Assembly: GCA_012295275.1 (NCBI GenBank)
Contig: CM022671.1
Location: 27,305,822-27,369,821, forward strand
Direction of reading: 5' to 3'
From: Chrysomallon squamiferum
Taxonomy: Eukaryota; Mollusca; Gastropoda; Neomphalida; Peltospiridae
DNA: 64,000 nucleotides
The notes beneath the pieces are model-generated. The model made no database searches, was not told the origin of the DNA, and saw only the letters and a program-made list of their open reading frames with translations. Below are positions 11,992-23,400 of this stretch, piece after piece (the first letter of the stretch is position 1; the number at the start of each line of letters is the position of its first letter). Both the position numbers and the translations under genes were made by a program.

Positions 11992-13036
11992 GTGTCATAA
12001 TATAACATGTTTATTTTATAACAATTTTGATACCAATAAATTTGCTTTTATTTGAATTAAAGATCAGTATATAACATACACAAGCGCGACTCTCAACGCA
12101 CAACGATAGATGAAAGATATTCATTTTCTGACCTGTATAAAAGCACCAAGACAAAATCTCAAAATGACGAACAATGTAAATGAAGGAACAAAGCATACTC
12201 CTACGCCAACGGCCAATGGCACATACAGAGTAATTAGCATAACAGGCCTTCGACCTATCAAATCACAGAAATAGCCGAAGAAGAGGCTACCCACCATCAC
12301 ACCAAAGAAATAGATCGTTATTGCCATACTAACATAAATTGCATCATCACAAACCAGATCCCACTGAAAAAAAAGAAGAAGAAGAAAAAAAAGCATTCAG
12401 CAAAATAATGAAATTTTATACTCTAAAAAAAATGTACTATACAGCAAAATTTGGTTATCTGTCTATTTATCACACATACATTCATACAACATAACCAACA
12501 ACAACATATAAATAAATAAATAATTGATTATCATAAATAAAACAATAAAGCTGGAAGTTTACAAAATGCATAGAGATCTTCTGTGTGTATCACTAAAATT
12601 ACATTTTAATATGATTTTGGTTGTATCCTTTAATTAAATCACCTCTGTTGCTATCGTAGTCTCGCTAGGTTTGCGCTTATACAAATAATCGCTTTTCCCA
12701 CATTTCAATGTAATATTGGTATTATTCTGTAAATATATAGTGACATCGCATTCCCTGGACTCAATCTGCAATATGGTTAAGTTTTTTCCATTTACAGTGT
12801 AAACTCTTCCCAATTTTGTGGATAACATAGAGCATCGACACGTGAACCCCAGAAAGCCATGACCACGTGATTTAATGCCACGTGAATGTAATTAAAACAG
12901 AGTAGAAAACCAATCAGAATGTGAAAGCGTCCAGGATTGCCTAGCTGTCTCAGAAGGTCATCCAAATGATAAACTATAACTAACATTCCAGAGCTGTTTA
13001 AAAATTTGCTCGTCATTTTGTTAACTGGTCGTAGTA

Positions 13037-13762
13037 CTACAAAATAAAACATAAAGCAAATTGTTATTAATCTTAAATAATAATAATAATAATAATAATA
13101 ATAAGATAATAATAACTAATATAACGTATAAATGTTTCCAAATAAATATTTTAGCGTCAGTACCTGCATTTTACAGTAATTCGAAACAATACGAAGCTCT
13201 GAATGCATTAACGGTTCTATTAGATTTATCACTCTTTTGAGATAATTTCTTTTTGTTTTTTTCTTCGTTGTTTCTCAAAAACTACATCTAAGGTGCGAAA
13301 AAATGTACCTTATTATTATTATTATTATTATTATTACTGCATTACATTAACTATAATTAGTGTAGAAGAAATACTGTAATTACTTGTAATAATGCCTGTT
13401 TACGAAACTAATTTCAGACAATTTTTTGGCGACTATTAGATTTGCCGTGGATCTGGCATATCCAATAAGAAGTGTTATAATATCCGACAACGGCGTGATG
13501 GCTTAAAATTGAATAACGCTGTTTTTAAACACGAATGACGACAAACTCTTCTACCTTAGTTTTCACGAATGTAAGTCAAAGGTATTCTTGGGTTAAAATT
13601 CCTTCGGATCAATATACCTTAAAGTCGAAAGACCTCACCATTTGTTTAAAAATAGTTAAAAGGTTCTCATTATAAATTTCATATGGTACCATATTGAAAT
13701 TTTTGTTTATCAGGTAAAAAATAAATAAATAAATAAATAAAATAAAATAAAATAAATAAATA
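13037..13762. other. 5' flank of SLC22 copy 2
   Basis: No coding exon recognised. A minus-strand donor-like site (GCAG/GTACTG) near 13164 could end a noncoding first exon spliced to the acceptor at 13037. Short TAA and TTA runs at about 13077-13103 and 13310-13335, and TAAA repeats near 13720-13760, fill part of the stretch. Confidence 0.45.
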
Positions 13763-15172
13763 TACTTAACCTAAAAAGTTTATCAACTTGACTGTAAATG
13801 ACTGTTGATTACAAATAAAATAAAGTGATAAAACTTGGTAACATGCTAGTTGCATATGCCCTGACACGTTGGATAATGAAAGGAACACCATTTGTCATAT
13901 CGCATGCCGCTATGTATACAACACTGCAAACTAGGTGCGCTCGTGCTGTCGCAGAAGCGCATGCAATACGGATGTATTGAAATTACATTTTGATAGACTT
14001 AACGGAAAATCAACGTCAAGAAGCCGGCCAACGCGTACACAACGTCGCTTAGTACTTTCGTGCTCATGACAGTACCGCATGACGACTCCGACAACATGTA
14101 CATCACACTGGGCACGTGCGAGATCGACCACGTTCTGATAGACCACGATTAACCTACTCCAAGGGAAAGTCATCTCCATGTCACAGGTTCGAAAGTGCTT
14201 CCGTTTAGCCCGTACTTTGCAGCAAACCACAAGCACTAGAATTCATGCTCAAACTACGTAACAGTCTCCATGGTGTTGAATTGCAACCACGTCGCCCTGT
14301 TGTAGCTGTTCCCCTGACAGCGCATCACATTCAGGAACGTCTCAGATAGACCGGAATACACCAACACTGGCGACGCAGACAATGGGATCAGACATTTATT
14401 CATAGACGAATCCAGGTTTTGAGTTCAGTTTGCGGATGGCAAGCGTCATATATGGAGGCGACGGGGAGAACGATATGATGCAGACAACGTCATTCAACAT
14501 GACCGATATGGCGGTGGCAGCGTCATGGGCTGGGCCGGAGGTAAAACAGATCTCGTTTTTATTCACGGAAACATGACCACTCAACGTTACTTCGACGAGA
14601 TCATTACAATAGCAGTTATTCCATTCCTTCAGCAGCATCCTGGCTTTTGGTTTCAACATGGCAGCGCTAGACCACAACTTACCTCTAGGCTAGCGACTAA
14701 TCTTCTTGAACGGAACCACATACAAGTGTTGAACTGGCCAACAAATTCCTCTGACTTGTCCCCAGTTCAGCATGCATGGGACCTACTGGGATGTAAGGTA
14801 CGCGAAAACCACCCTCATATTCTTAATGTCCTTGACCTAAAAATTGCTCTGAACCGGGAATGGAACGCAATTACTATTCCTGAGATTAATGCTCTCATTA
14901 GAAACACGAGATGACCATGCACTAATGTCATCAATGCCGCTGGTGCACACACACATTATTGTGCTTCTCTCACCATTTTGGTAGATGTACCTGTCTGTTT
15001 CATCAGTTGACATTAAAAGTAACTACGCTGACACCGCGAGAAACGCGTTACTGATGGCTACATACAGAAAAAATGTGTCAATGAAATAATGTGTACAAAT
15101 AAATTCAACATCCAATCAGGTTGTCTGTATTTTATATCTTGTACGTAATTGCAAAACTTATTTGGCACAGTA
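13763..15172 (+). mobile_element. Degraded Tc1/mariner element with transposase remnants
   Basis: The ends are imperfect inverted repeats: left TACTTAACCTAAAAAGTTT, inverted right TACTGTGCCAAATAAGTTT, both followed by CAA two bases later. TA lies just outside each end (13761-13762 and 15173-15174). The span of about 1.4 kb is normal for an autonomous Tc1-like element. The longest open piece, 14525-14914 (+), has the Tc1 layout: GGKTDLVFIHGNMTTQRYFD, then WFQHGSARPQ, then SSDLSPVQHAWDLLG. The usual catalytic D of the FQQDNARPH-type motif is G here, and the third acidic position of SPDLNPIEH is Q, so the enzyme is dead. Upstream, frames interrupted by stops contain RDRPRSDRPRLT, which matches the linker after the paired-type DNA-binding part. 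The opposite-strand open frames here are shadows. Confidence 0.78.
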
Positions 15173-15235
<63 letters not shown>

Positions 15236-15606
15236 AAAAAAAAAAAATACTCTTAAAAACGACTGTGTTAAAGATCGAAGACCATGCGGGAGCAATCATA
15301 ACAACACAAACTATGAATCTTGGAATATGAGCTTCACCATGCTGTTTGGAACACTACGCCCCTCAATGAAACAAGCAGTAAAACATCTACGATTGGATCA
15401 GTACACCGTTGAGGTTGCTATCCTGATCTATATATTGTATTGTGTTGTATTGTATGACTTTATGTGTCTTGTTATCATTAATATTCAATAAAATGGTATT
15501 TGAAAAATTCATATATCATTGTGCCTAGACTAGCTCTTACCCTCTGTAACTTGCAGCTTTTTCTTGATTACTTTTGGTGATGATGGCAGTCTTTCATCTC
15601 TAAGAG

Positions 15607-16132
15607 TAGTGGTTCTCAAACTTTTTCTACTGCGGAACCACTAAAATTTAAATAAATAAATTAATTAATAAATAATGAAAAAATAATAATAATAATAAAA
15701 GTAAGTAAATAAATAAATAAATAAATAAATAATAAGTGCGGACCTTTGAAAGGTTTTACAGTTTCTTGGATAATTACAGTTAAAGTAAACCATTATAAGT
15801 TTTCAGAAATTTAATTTAGTTTTGAAATTATTCTAAAAGGGAAGCGAAATGAAATTATGTAATTGATCTTTGAAATATGATTATTTTAAAATTTAAAACT
15901 TAACAAAAAACTCAGATTTTAATAATAATTTCAACTGAAATTTCTGTTCGTTATTTTTTAATATTTATTATGATGATGTAATGAAAACAGTTTATTTTCA
16001 AACCAAACAACTGATATTTTGAAATAATAAAATTGCTTATTATTATTATTATTATTATTATTATTTTATTTTATTTATTTACTTATTTAGTCATGGCTCT
16101 CTCGGACCACCAGTGGTCTTTGGGAATCACTG
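15607..16132. mobile_element. Probable non-autonomous hAT-like element
   Basis: The left end TAGTGGTTCTCAAAC and the inverted right end CAGTGATTCCCAAAG match the common hAT terminal pattern CAGTGGTTCYCAAA. The right side also has ACCACTGGTGGTC near the end, as is typical of such elements. The flanking 8-mers (TCTAAGAG and ACAATACA) do not match, so either the exact ends are wrong or the duplication has decayed. The interior contains TAAA and TTA repeats and no transposase. Confidence 0.5.
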
Positions 16133-16454
16133 ACAATACAAGCAAATTTACTGTGACCCACAAAGGTAAAAGAAAAAGAACATGATCACCGTTTATTACG
16201 TTGTTCGATACGGAAGCCAAACTAAGTAAGAGAACATAATTAATCATATCTATTTTGGAAAGTGAAATAAACATTAACTCATCTAACTGAAATTTTGTGA
16301 CCGTATTAATAAATATTCTGAATTATTTGATTAAATTACTTACTTTTTTTTGTTATTCTTGTATGACGTCTTGCAATAGCTATGACGTTATTCCGAGTTA
16401 TTACACGTGTGATGGACACGTAATAAGCTTGGCTTCTATTAAAACAATAAAACA

Positions 16455-16501
<47 letters not shown>

Positions 16502-16687
16502 GTCTTCTTCTGATATCATTTTAGTCTGATTTTCCAGTTTGTTTATGTCTTTTTCTATTAAACAATATATGTATGAGACTGTGATGGAAATCATGGAAGT
16601 AATGCACTAGACTAAATTATTTTGGTATATTGGATACATTAATTAATTAAATAAATAAAATTAGATACACATACACAAGAATACTTT

Positions 16688-16690
<3 letters not shown>

Positions 16691-16759
<69 letters not shown>
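16691..16759. repeat. (GA)n microsatellite
   Basis: About 69 bp of uninterrupted AG on the plus strand, between SLC22 copies 2 and 3. Confidence 0.96.
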
Positions 16760-16760
<1 letters not shown>

Positions 16761-17135
16761 GCATGTGAAAACAAATTTATGAAAAAAAAATTGTTGTTAA
16801 ATCAATACATATATATCATTTTAAACAAATATTTATTTATTTTTATAGCGTCTGCTATAATTTCTTGGCTAAACGATAATATATTTATTTATCGGTGGTT
16901 ATATCAAAAAAAAAAAAAAAAAGTATTATTATCTGTACTGTCATTTGACACTTAAACAAACAAACAAACGATATCTGTCTTGATGTTGTTAGATTTGGCT
17001 AGGTACGAAAGTCTAAATAAGCACATGCTTTGGGCACCAGTATTTACCCCCAAGTTATCATGCTCATAATCCTTTCACTGTAACCTCAATTCCGTTCCAT
17101 GTACTTTACGCTGAATCGTAAATAAAATAATAATA

Positions 17136-17571
17136 CTGTTGACATTCGATTTCACGGACTAATAGAGTGTAACACCGGTCCGGAAAATGCAAAAATTCGA
17201 TTGTAAACATTAACTCTGAAATTTACCGAAACATTAAACTTTAGTACGCATAACAGCTATACAATACAGTAATATAATAATGTAAGAACAATATACAGAC
17301 ACAAAAACAGCATAAACAAATGTCATACGAAAGTATATGTATAAAGAAAAATGTACAGTGCAAAAAAATTTGCTACGTTGGGTGAAGTTTATTAGGTTAC
17401 GATGAAAGAAGGTTGAGAGAGTGTTGCTGTGGTGGTATAGTGGGGCTCAAAATAGGTTAATAGTGCCCAAAGGTAAAGTTTCAAGTTTGAAATAGTGGTA
17501 AGTTTAAATTAAATTTTGAGATATTTCCAGAAATCCGGAAAACCGAGGTCCATTTTATCGAGGGTGAACAG
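17136..17571. mobile_element. TA-flanked inverted-repeat element (Tc1/mariner/pogo-like MITE)
   Basis: The left end CTGTTGACATTCGATTTCAC and the inverted right end CTGTTCACCCTCGATAAAAT match at most positions and continue into GGAC on both sides. TA lies directly outside both ends (17134-17135 and 17572-17573). The interior of this 436-bp element has only short broken frames. It stands between SLC22 copies 2 and 3. Confidence 0.75.
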
Positions 17572-17573
17572 TA

Positions 17574-20473
17574 ATAATAAGAAAGAAATGGTATATAAAC
17601 ACCCATTTCCTGTGATTACAATTTTATTTAAAGGAAAAATCAATCAATAAATAAATATTATCAATAAATGAAGAAAATAATAATTAAAAAAACACACAAA
17701 AAAAGTCAATAAATAAATAAATAAAAAGATTTATTTAATACTATTTTCTCCAGTTCATTAAAAAAAAAACTTAAAAGTTGAAAAAAAAAAAGAAAAAAAA
17801 AGATGAAATAATAATATAGGGTTATAAAGTTTTATAATGTTATAAATAAAAATGTTCTATGATTAAAGTTGAAAAAACATAACAAGATTGAGGCTGTATT
17901 TAATTTAGTAATTAGATCTGCCTTGAAAAAAACACAAAAAAACATTATAAATTTTCAAAATTGTATTGTACCATCAGATATAATCTGAAGTTACTGAACA
18001 TTTTAAAATCATCTGTTATTTTAGAATACAGACTTAAAAAAACATTTGAAAACAAAACTGTTGAAAATCAGTAATACAGTTTGATAGCAAATGAATTTTA
18101 ATATTGATGACTAAGAATAAATATACTGTACTTGATTAAAAGATAAATCTGTTGCCACCAGTCCATCAGCTGTCTTTTATACATTAGTATGAAATTCAGT
18201 GAAACATGTTTCTCAATACTGAGTGAAACAGGAAAACTTACTGGAACAGAAATTTTAGTCACACAGTATCACAAAACTGTTTCTCAGATGTTTACAATCT
18301 TTGCTTAAACACTGAGGAACCTCTTTCATATCATAACAATTAATGCACAGCATTGCAAAAGTACTTCTTTTTTAACTTTTGTATCATTATTTACATCAAA
18401 CTAGTTAGATTTCAAAACAAATGACAACGATAATATTGCAACATTTTATTTGTTACAAACGAATAATACAAAATAATATTCCTGAGCATGCGATATAAGT
18501 TAACGAACAATAAAATAAACAAAAGGATTCTAAATTTTATATAAATAAGCACCAAATTAAAACCAATGTGAAATGTACGAACACAAACTAAAAACAGAAA
18601 AGAATCTTTCTTCTTTTTAATGCAATTTGTTATGACCCTGTGGTGATTTGAATAAATAAACAAATAATAATTATAAAAGTTAACAGTACAATAAAGGATG
18701 GAATGGAAGCTGAGGATGTGACTTTTATTGAGATGTTATTGCATAAACCAATTTAAAAAAAAAATTAAAATAATATCATAGAACAGTGATGCCACTGAAT
18801 CACAGATTTTTGTACACTTCACTGTGCATAATGATCCTTTTAAATTGCTTATTTTATTATGATATTTTGTTCCCTTGTATTTTAGCTATTTGGTCATTTC
18901 ACCATTGTTCTCTTTAAAATGACACAACCAAAAACAAAACCATTTCAAATTTATAGTAAGAAATACAAACTATACAATGTAAGATTCATCTTTTTATTTT
19001 GCTAATACAATATTATGTTGAATCAAAATAAATTCAAATAATATTGGTTATAATAATAAAAAAATACAGTTCTAAAAAATAAAAATAAAATACAGTTCTA
19101 AAAAATAAAAGTAAACAAATATAAAACTTAATAATCATAAAAGTGCAAGCAAAATAAAACTTATACTTTTTTTTTGTGCAATATATTATAAAAAATACTA
19201 ATTCACAATATACCAAGCATCCACAAATCCTGCAAATTACCTTTACTAACAACAATTGCTTTAAAACTTCCATGTAGCTCATGTGTGCATATTACAAACA
19301 GTTTAAAAAGTATCTACAAAAACAATGACATTTAAAAAAAAAAATCAAATGTGTATATTGACAAGTAAATAAAAAGAGCTTCCAAAACCACTTTATTGTA
19401 TAAGTTTCAATAACGAATTTAAAATCATTAAAATGAGATTCTCTAGTTAAAAGATATTAGTTTACTGTTTTGTTTACACTGCAAACCAATCAAAACATTT
19501 TAAAACATTAGTACAATACAACAACACTTTCTATTTTCTTAAAATCTTAAAACTGATCAAGAAACAATTTAATCATTGAAATCACCTGATCATAAAACAT
19601 GTGGTATTTTTAAGACATTGAAACATTCACGAACCATCCAAATTATAATCTGACTATAGATATGTTTCTTTGAAATTAATTTAAAATATTTATACATTTT
19701 GTTGAATAAAAATTAACTCTTTAGCATAGTCATTTTTCTTTTAGTATATGGTGATATTGTGAAACATCTTTTTTGGGTGCATGTTTGTGTGTGTGTGAGT
19801 GCTTGTGTAAATATTCAAAAAGATCAGCACTGGTTTTTCAAATACAAACCAGATTTCATTTTCACCCTGATTTTAACTTTTGTTTTGCTATATTATACCA
19901 ATGTTATAATATTTTTCAATTATGTTGTAAATCCACATACATTATAATCTGACTTTATCAATTATGAGTTGTACTTTAAACCTTCTTTTTGTTAGTATTA
20001 TAATGAATGAAAAAACATGCTGAACTTTCTGACAGATATCAGTAACTAAAAAAACAAAAACAAACAAAAAAACACCCTCAATTCAAGTTAAAAAACCCCA
20101 AATCCAACACTATTCTATGTTAAATGCAAGAACAATATATAAAAACCTGGTATCAAATTGTTTATGAAAGTAAATATGTAAAAATGTAAAAAAATATCTT
20201 CTACATATAAAATATATTAAAAAAATAGCCAAATAAATATATCCTAACATCTGCATAAGCAGCAAAATATAAGAATAGTTTTTATTCTAATGTATTTTAT
20301 TACTGCTCATCACTGTTATTTAATCTTAGTGAGGCAGTCTTCTACCTGAATCAAAAAGCAGGATATAGATATATTTAACATTATGAAACTATGTTTCATA
20401 AATATATCAAAATAAATTTAAATGTTTTTTTGTTTTTTTTTTAGATTAAATGCATATACAAAGACATAATAAA
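17574..20473. other. Downstream flank and probable 3' UTR of SLC22 copy 3
   Basis: Very AT-rich with no coding exon recognised. Minus-strand AATAAA hexamers at 20281-20286 and 20296-20301 are the nearest plausible polyadenylation signals past the copy 3 stop. A direct repeat of about 20 bp (AATACAGTTCTAAAAAATAA) is present twice at about 19060-19110. Confidence 0.55.
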
Positions 20474-23400
20474 CTACAGATTTGTGGAGACAAAATTTGA
20501 ATTGTCTTCTTCATGTTGTTCCATTTTTGATGTGCCATTTTCAGTCTTCTCATCCAGCATGGAATCATCACCTTCTATGTCATCAATTGTATCTGCGAGC
20601 TTTTTGCCATGAGTTTCTGGCAGGAGGCATATAAGAAATCCTGCTATCAGAGTCATTACTCCAAATATAATAACAGGTATGGAGACATCACCTTTCCTTC
20701 CCTTCAAATACAAAAATTAGTATCAGTAAATATTTTTCAATTTGCTCAGAATCTACAATATGTATTTGTTACAAGATTATAAACCAGTTATGATAATTAT
20801 ATATTTATCAAATGTTTCTTGTAAAGGCTGCAACTTCCATTATGTGGAATAGTTTCATTCTTAAACTGCAAAGATTCTTCTATATGCGTCTATCCATAAC
20901 CCTAAGAGAGCAGGTATCATTTCTTTTAGAAAGAGAAATAACAAAACTGGTATATGTCACCCAGCAAAAAACATCAGTTACTGATGCATTGCTCTCTCAG
21001 TAACAATTTAAAATTCAATTTACACAATTCTCTACATGTATAAAAATTAAGAAGCTATGTATAAAACCGTAGTGCTCAGTGTGAAAGCAAATAGAATAGA
21101 GATATTTAAACCAGACTCATAATTGCCTCTTTCATTTCTTTTAAAAGACAATATTTAGTAATAATCAATCATTTGCACTCCAGCTGTTTTTCAATTAATG
21201 CATAAGCTGAGAAATCTGACAAAAATCAAGACCCTTACAGTGTCCTGCATGTGTTGAATAAGCTAATCTCTGAATACTAACCATGTTAAGTGTTGTTATA
21301 GACAAAGCTGCTTTGGTAAAAACTGGACTATGGAGTTTAAAGAGACTTTTGAATAATAAATATTTTTAAACAAAATTTAAAATTAATTTTATTTTTTAAA
21401 GTTGGTTATTTTGTCTATAAAACATACCAGTGTATTAATCTGCGGTGCTATGACACCTCCTAGACGGGCCCAAGTAGCACAAGCTCCCATTCCAATGTTC
21501 CTGCAAAACCAACACACAGAACTGTTATTAAAAATGCAGTTAAATATCTTTAAAACCACAGCATATTATCATTCATCTCTGGTGTATCATATCTCATTTT
21601 CACTGACCAACTATTATGCCTAGGTATTGCCTATTTCTAATTTTTTTTTTTTTTATCACAGTACCCACCTCAGTAATGATGAGGCCAAAAAATTTAAAAA
21701 CATTATGTGGCATAATTTTAGACTTTGTAAATAATAATAATGATAAATGATTTAGTGGTGGGAAAATTCTAAAAATACAAATTCTCGCATAACAAAAAGA
21801 ACAATAACAACAATAACAATAATAATGATAATGATAACACCAATTATAATTACAACAACAACAATAATAATAAAAGAGGAAATTACATATTGACATAATA
21901 CTGTAAAGTTGTACCTTATGACAGTTGGAAACAGCTCAGATGTGTACAGGAAAATAACACTGAACATGCCAGCCATAGAGAATCTCCCAACAATAGCAAA
22001 ACCAGTTGAAACCAGCTTAAGGTCCACTCCAGATTCTATACAAAATAAAACAAATTAATATGAATTATCAGTATTTTAAGACATAAATTAATGTAGTGCT
22101 TTCACATTTTTAATGGCTTTAAAATCATTACAATAAAAGAAGTATTTTGATTGGCCTGCTGGTAAATAATACCAAAAAAAAATAATGTAGCAAAGACAAG
22201 ATAGTTTTTCTCACAATGTTGGTAAGCATAATAGAATACAAGAGTACAACATATTAACAAGAACACAAAATACAGATTTAAATTTTTAGTAACATGCTAT
22301 TAATAAACATCATCACGAATGTAAAAGAAGAGTGAAATACTATATACCAACAAAACAAATAAAAAATAACAAGATACCTGTCACATAAGATGGAAAACTT
22401 CCAGCTATGATGCAAGTCAGAGCTCCTAAAAACCCATAAAAAATCATTGGTTTCTTCCTACCAAATCTGAAAACACATTAATTAATACCAGTACATTTAC
22501 AAGCAAATATGTAAATAGGAAATGAAAAACCAATATTAACAAGGTTAGCAGCAAAAATGAAAAGGACTTCAGTTATAAAGGATCTTTCATATTCAGACAG
22601 AAAAACATAAGGGTCATTCCGTGTCAAATCACCCCCAAAAAAAAGAAATTTAAACCCGCCTGTCTCAGATTTTTATATAATGGCTGAAAAGGTGTTATTT
22701 TCATGTATGTGCATTTTTTAAATCTATATTGTGGCTAAACAAAAAATATTACACACAGGAAACTTTTATATGTTTTAGTTAGCACGTGGGAGATTAAATT
22801 TCAATAAAGGTCATCTCAAGATCACGTGATCCACACGGTCAATTTCAAGGTCATAGCAAAGGTCAAAAGGTCAAGGTACTCCAATATTTTCCAAACTAAA
22901 CAAAAATGGCAGATTTGGAATCCTTGTCATTTTGCCTTTCTAACAATACCAATTTTATGAAGATTGGCCCAGAAGTTCCTGAGATATGAGGGTTCTAAGG
23001 TTGGTGGTCACACCCATTTTTGGTAAAAATCTCAAAATTCGGTGGGCCGTATCTCCCACACCACTGGTCTGATTGAGCTAAAATTTCAGATTTGGTGCTG
23101 TGGGATCCCAGTCAACAAGTATACCAAGTTTCATAAAAATCTGAGACGGTCGGGTTTAAACCATTGGGTGATTTGACACGGAATGACCCATAACAAAGTC
23201 TTAGATAAAACAGTAATAATGTACATTCTGGAAAGGGAATTGTCCTAACAAAGAAACAGTGCTCTAATCCACTAAATAAAATCCTATTCTAAAGTTAAAT
23301 ACAATGTATTTTTGAACATGCAAATGGCAAAAATAAAAAACAGCAAATAATAATAATTATACTAACCTTTTCATAATACCTATTGCCAGTAGGTAAGCAA

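Larger units (their letters stand above)
15173..17135. other. Intergenic, SLC22 copies 2-3: simple repeats and a hAT-like remnant
   Basis: TAAA/TAA/A-rich tract at 15173-15247, an unrecognised 230-bp patch of more balanced composition (15250-15490), the hAT-like candidate (15607-16132, listed separately), a (TAA)n run at about 16456-16499 and a (GA)n run at 16691-16759. I see no gene. Confidence 0.6.

Noticed and set aside
13931-14677. Two minus-strand open frames
   Set aside because: Shadows of the plus-strand Tc1/mariner transposase relic, which has recognisable motifs in the other orientation.
15250-15490. Possible exon or LINE 3' end (balanced composition, AATAAA near 15487)
   Set aside because: Frames are short and no reverse transcriptase or other domain motif could be recognised.
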